Source of the DNA: CF-162 sp040882565
GTDB lineage: Bacteria; Chloroflexota; Dehalococcoidia; SM23-28-2; RBG-16-64-32
NCBI GenBank assembly: GCA_040882565.1
Contig: JBBEAZ010000023.1
Location: 44,756-108,755, forward strand
DNA: 64,000 bases
Direction: 5' to 3'
This document shows positions 62,906 through 64,000 of the stretch, in pieces (the first letter of the stretch is position 1; each line of letters opens with the position of its first letter). The notes under the pieces are model-generated. The model did no database searches, was not told the origin of the DNA, and saw only the letters and a list, made by a program, of their open reading frames with translations. Position numbers and translations under genes: made by a program.

Positions 62906-62932
62906 TCTCCCTTGGCGGCCTCGCAGGACCGC
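62906..62932 (-). promoter_or_regulatory. PyrR-binding hairpin and antiterminator segment
   Basis: The reverse strand reads GGTCCTGCGAGGCC (within 62930-62917), matching the PyrR RNA consensus ARUCCNGNGAGGYU at 12 of 14 positions; the two mismatches form a compensating G-C pair. It is the loop of a GCGG/CCGC-closed hairpin (62932-62915). Just downstream AAGGGAGA (62913-62906) can pair with TCTCCC in the terminator 5' arm, giving the antiterminator. Confidence 0.85.
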
Positions 62933-62950
62933 ATTAAAGGTCGCGTTGTT

Positions 62951-62964
62951 GCAGACGCGTCTGC
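62951..62964. promoter_or_regulatory. 14-bp perfect palindrome at the predicted pyr mRNA 5' end
   Basis: GCAGACGCGTCTGC. It lies directly after the predicted transcription start of the pyr operon. It shares the GCAGAC/GTCTGC half-sites with the pckA palindrome at 11022. Confidence 0.5.
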
Positions 62965-62971
62965 TCTCGAA

Positions 62972-63000
62972 ATGGTAACAGGCAGGCCGCGCCTCGGCAA
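62972..63000 (-). promoter_or_regulatory. Promoter of the pyr operon
   Basis: Reverse strand TTGCCG (63000-62995), 17 bases, TACCAT (62977-62972) with an extended TGT before it. Predicted start near 62965, giving a leader of about 145 bases that contains the PyrR elements. Confidence 0.6.
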
Positions 63001-63050
63001 TGTCATGTAACCGCTTCCGGTGAGAGGTGTCTTACTTGATGGCGGGCAGG

Positions 63051-63056
63051 TACAAT
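63051..63056 (+). promoter_or_regulatory. -10 box (TACAAT) for the zinc-finger gene
   Basis: TACAAT 22 bases before the ATG at 63078; a GGAG ribosome binding site lies between. Confidence 0.5.
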
Positions 63057-63077
63057 CCTGACGCCGGAGACTGCTGT

Positions 63078-63242
63078 ATGCGGTGTGCAAAACACGACGA
63101 AGAGACTGCAGTAAGCTGCGGGCGTTGCGAGGCGCCTGTCTGTCCGAAATGCATGGTGCACTCGGATGTGGGCGTCCGCTGTAAGAACTGCGCGCCTGCA
63201 CGGGGTCGCTCGTCAACTCGATGCGCAAAGGTACGGCGATAG
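63078..63242 (+). CDS. Small B-box-like zinc-finger protein
   Basis: 54 residues: MRCAKHDEETAVSCGRCEAP, then VCPKCMVHSDVGVRCKNCAP. The pattern C-x2-H...C-x2-C...C-x2-C...C-x2-C binds two zinc ions, as in the B-box-like zinc finger found at the start of some bacterial membrane proteins. ATG at 63078 with GGAG upstream. The C-terminal ten or so residues overlap the next gene in another frame, where a fused membrane domain would be expected, so a one-base frameshift may have split one gene. Confidence 0.7.
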   Translation: MRCAKHDEETAVSCGRCEAPVCPKCMVHSDVGVRCKNCAPARGRSSTRCAKVRR

Positions 63243-63697
63243 TTGGGGTTGGCGTCGCACTTGTCATCGGGATCGTTGTCTTTGGCATTGCGGGCGACGG
63301 CATTGGATCCAGCGATGGCGATTCGTCCGACTACAACGACTATCAGGAGTTCTATGAAGTGGAGACGACCGCCGAGCAAGTGGTCGACCCTTGGATTCCA
63401 GGGGCTGATGTTCGCAATCCCTCGCCGGGACACCACTTCGTCGCGATCGAGATTGTCGTCCAGAACTCATCGAGTTCCGCCGAGCCCTACTACGTCGGAT
63501 TTGGCGACTACGGTCTCACAGACTCGGATGACTTCGTGTACGGTACGCTTGAATATGGTGCCACTCCGCGAGTTTCGGAAGTGACACTGGAGCCGGGGCA
63601 GAAGACCCGGGGTTGGATCACCTTCGAGGTGAAGGACGGTGTCAGCGTGCGGTCGCTTTCCGACTGGTTTGGCGAAAACGTCGCGCTACCTGACTGA
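63221..63697 (+). CDS. Membrane-anchored DUF4352-like protein
   Basis: 158 residues. One membrane helix (TAIVGVGVALVIGIVVFGIA), an acidic linker, then an immunoglobulin-like domain with HHFVAIEIVVQNSSSSAEPY, YVGFGDYGLTDSDDFVYG and LEPGQKTRGWITFEVKDGV, fitting the DUF4352 family. No ribosome binding site precedes the ATG at 63221, which lies inside the zinc-finger gene. Either it is translated by coupling or it was the C-terminal part of a zinc-finger fusion. Confidence 0.75.
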   Translation: MRKGTAIVGVGVALVIGIVVFGIAGDGIGSSDGDSSDYNDYQEFYEVETTAEQVVDPWIPGADVRNPSPGHHFVAIEIVVQNSSSSAEPYYVGFGDYGLTDSDDFVYGTLEYGATPRVSEVTLEPGQKTRGWITFEVKDGVSVRSLSDWFGENVALPD

Positions 63698-63759
63698 CTC
63701 CGGCGCTGTTCGCGTTCGGTATGATGGGTAGGCCGATCGACAAGAGTCAGGAGGAGTAG

Positions 63760-64000
63760 ATGCCGGAGTTCGTACGCGTCGCCAGCGCCAGCGAGGTGCC
63801 GCCGGGCGAGATGAAGATCGTCGAGGTGAACGACCAGGAGGTCGTGATCGCGAACATCGACGGCGAGTTCGTCTGCTTCAGCAACAGTTGCACCCACCGT
63901 CAGGGGCCGCTGGGCGAGGGTATGCTCCTGCCCGGCGGCGTGGTTGAGTGCCCGTTCCACGGCGGCCAGTTCAACGTGCGCACCGGCGAAGTGGTCGCTC
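63760..64000 (+). CDS. Rieske-type 2Fe-2S protein (cut by right edge)
   Basis: At least 80 residues, continuing beyond the window. MPEFVRVASASEVPPGEMKI starts a ferredoxin-like Rieske fold, with cluster ligands in CTHRQGPLGEG and CPFHGGQFN (Cys-x-His and Cys-x2-His). The spacing is that of small Rieske ferredoxins of oxygenase or nitrite-reductase small-subunit type. Strong ribosome binding site AGGAGGAG. Confidence 0.93.
   Translation, partial: MPEFVRVASASEVPPGEMKIVEVNDQEVVIANIDGEFVCFSNSCTHRQGPLGEGMLLPGGVVECPFHGGQFNVRTGEVVA

Overview
GC-rich, densely packed bacterial chromosome, most likely from an aerobic heterotrophic member of the Chloroflexota (Dehalococcoidia/SAR202-like). This placement is inferred from gene content: a luciferase-like flavin oxidoreductase, family 5 uracil-DNA glycosylase, ATP-type PEP carboxykinase, a CSLREA/beta-helix protein with dockerin-like tails, and GYD and DUF4352 proteins. 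No ribosomal RNA is present to confirm it. Three tRNAs (Glu-TTC, Arg-CCG, Pro-TGG) are present, all with encoded CCA. There is no CRISPR array, prophage or insertion sequence.

Layout. 1-17 kb: acnA (cut by the left edge), an AsnC-type ligand-binding protein, two paralogous exported proteins, UDGb, tRNA-Glu, an exported protein with a dockerin-like tail, a flavin oxidoreductase, a PAC2 protein, a frameshifted MFS transporter, a P450, pckA, an alkylsulfatase-like hydrolase, a lipoprotein, an LPG-synthase/flippase-like protein, a PPOX protein and the prfA-prmC pair. 17-31 kb: hisS and relA (divergent), then a scrambled zone in which pieces of relA (3' end), a UbiE-type methyltransferase (5' end) and comM (5' end) recur. 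One product is an intact 65-codon frame joining the comM promoter and first 17 codons to the relA ACT tail. A HEPN protein, a SnoaL protein, a debranching-type glucosidase and a GT4 glycosyltransferase lie among the pieces; the full comM follows. 31-47 kb: OsmC, otsB and otsA (convergent), tRNA-Arg, secreted dockerin-like and beta-helix proteins, a penicillin acylase, a MacB-like ABC transporter, a TolB-like propeller, a MaoC dehydratase, a membrane cyclophilin, tatA and tRNA-Pro.

47-63 kb is mainly pyrimidine biosynthesis. pyrD is separate. pyrR-pyrB-pyrC-(unknown)-carA-vapB-vapC-GNAT-(membrane protein)-carB-pyrK-cupredoxin reads as one leftward transcription unit, with almost every junction overlapping by 4 bases. 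Its leader carries a PyrR-binding hairpin, an antiterminator segment and a terminator that also buries the pyrR ribosome binding site. Between pyrD and this operon lie an Mrp ATPase and a two-gene unit of an orphan OmpR-type DNA-binding domain and a P-II protein whose T-loop lacks Tyr51. That unit is preceded by five tandem 11-bp repeats. The window ends in a zinc-finger/DUF4352 pair and a Rieske protein cut by the right edge.

Two general traits recur. Many genes have a -10 box exactly six bases before the start codon, which suggests leaderless mRNAs. Five convergent pairs share a 4-base stop overlap (TTAA, TTAG or CTAA). The strongest novelty candidates are the relA/comM mosaic with its chimeric ORF and the 11-bp-repeat/orphan regulator/P-II unit.
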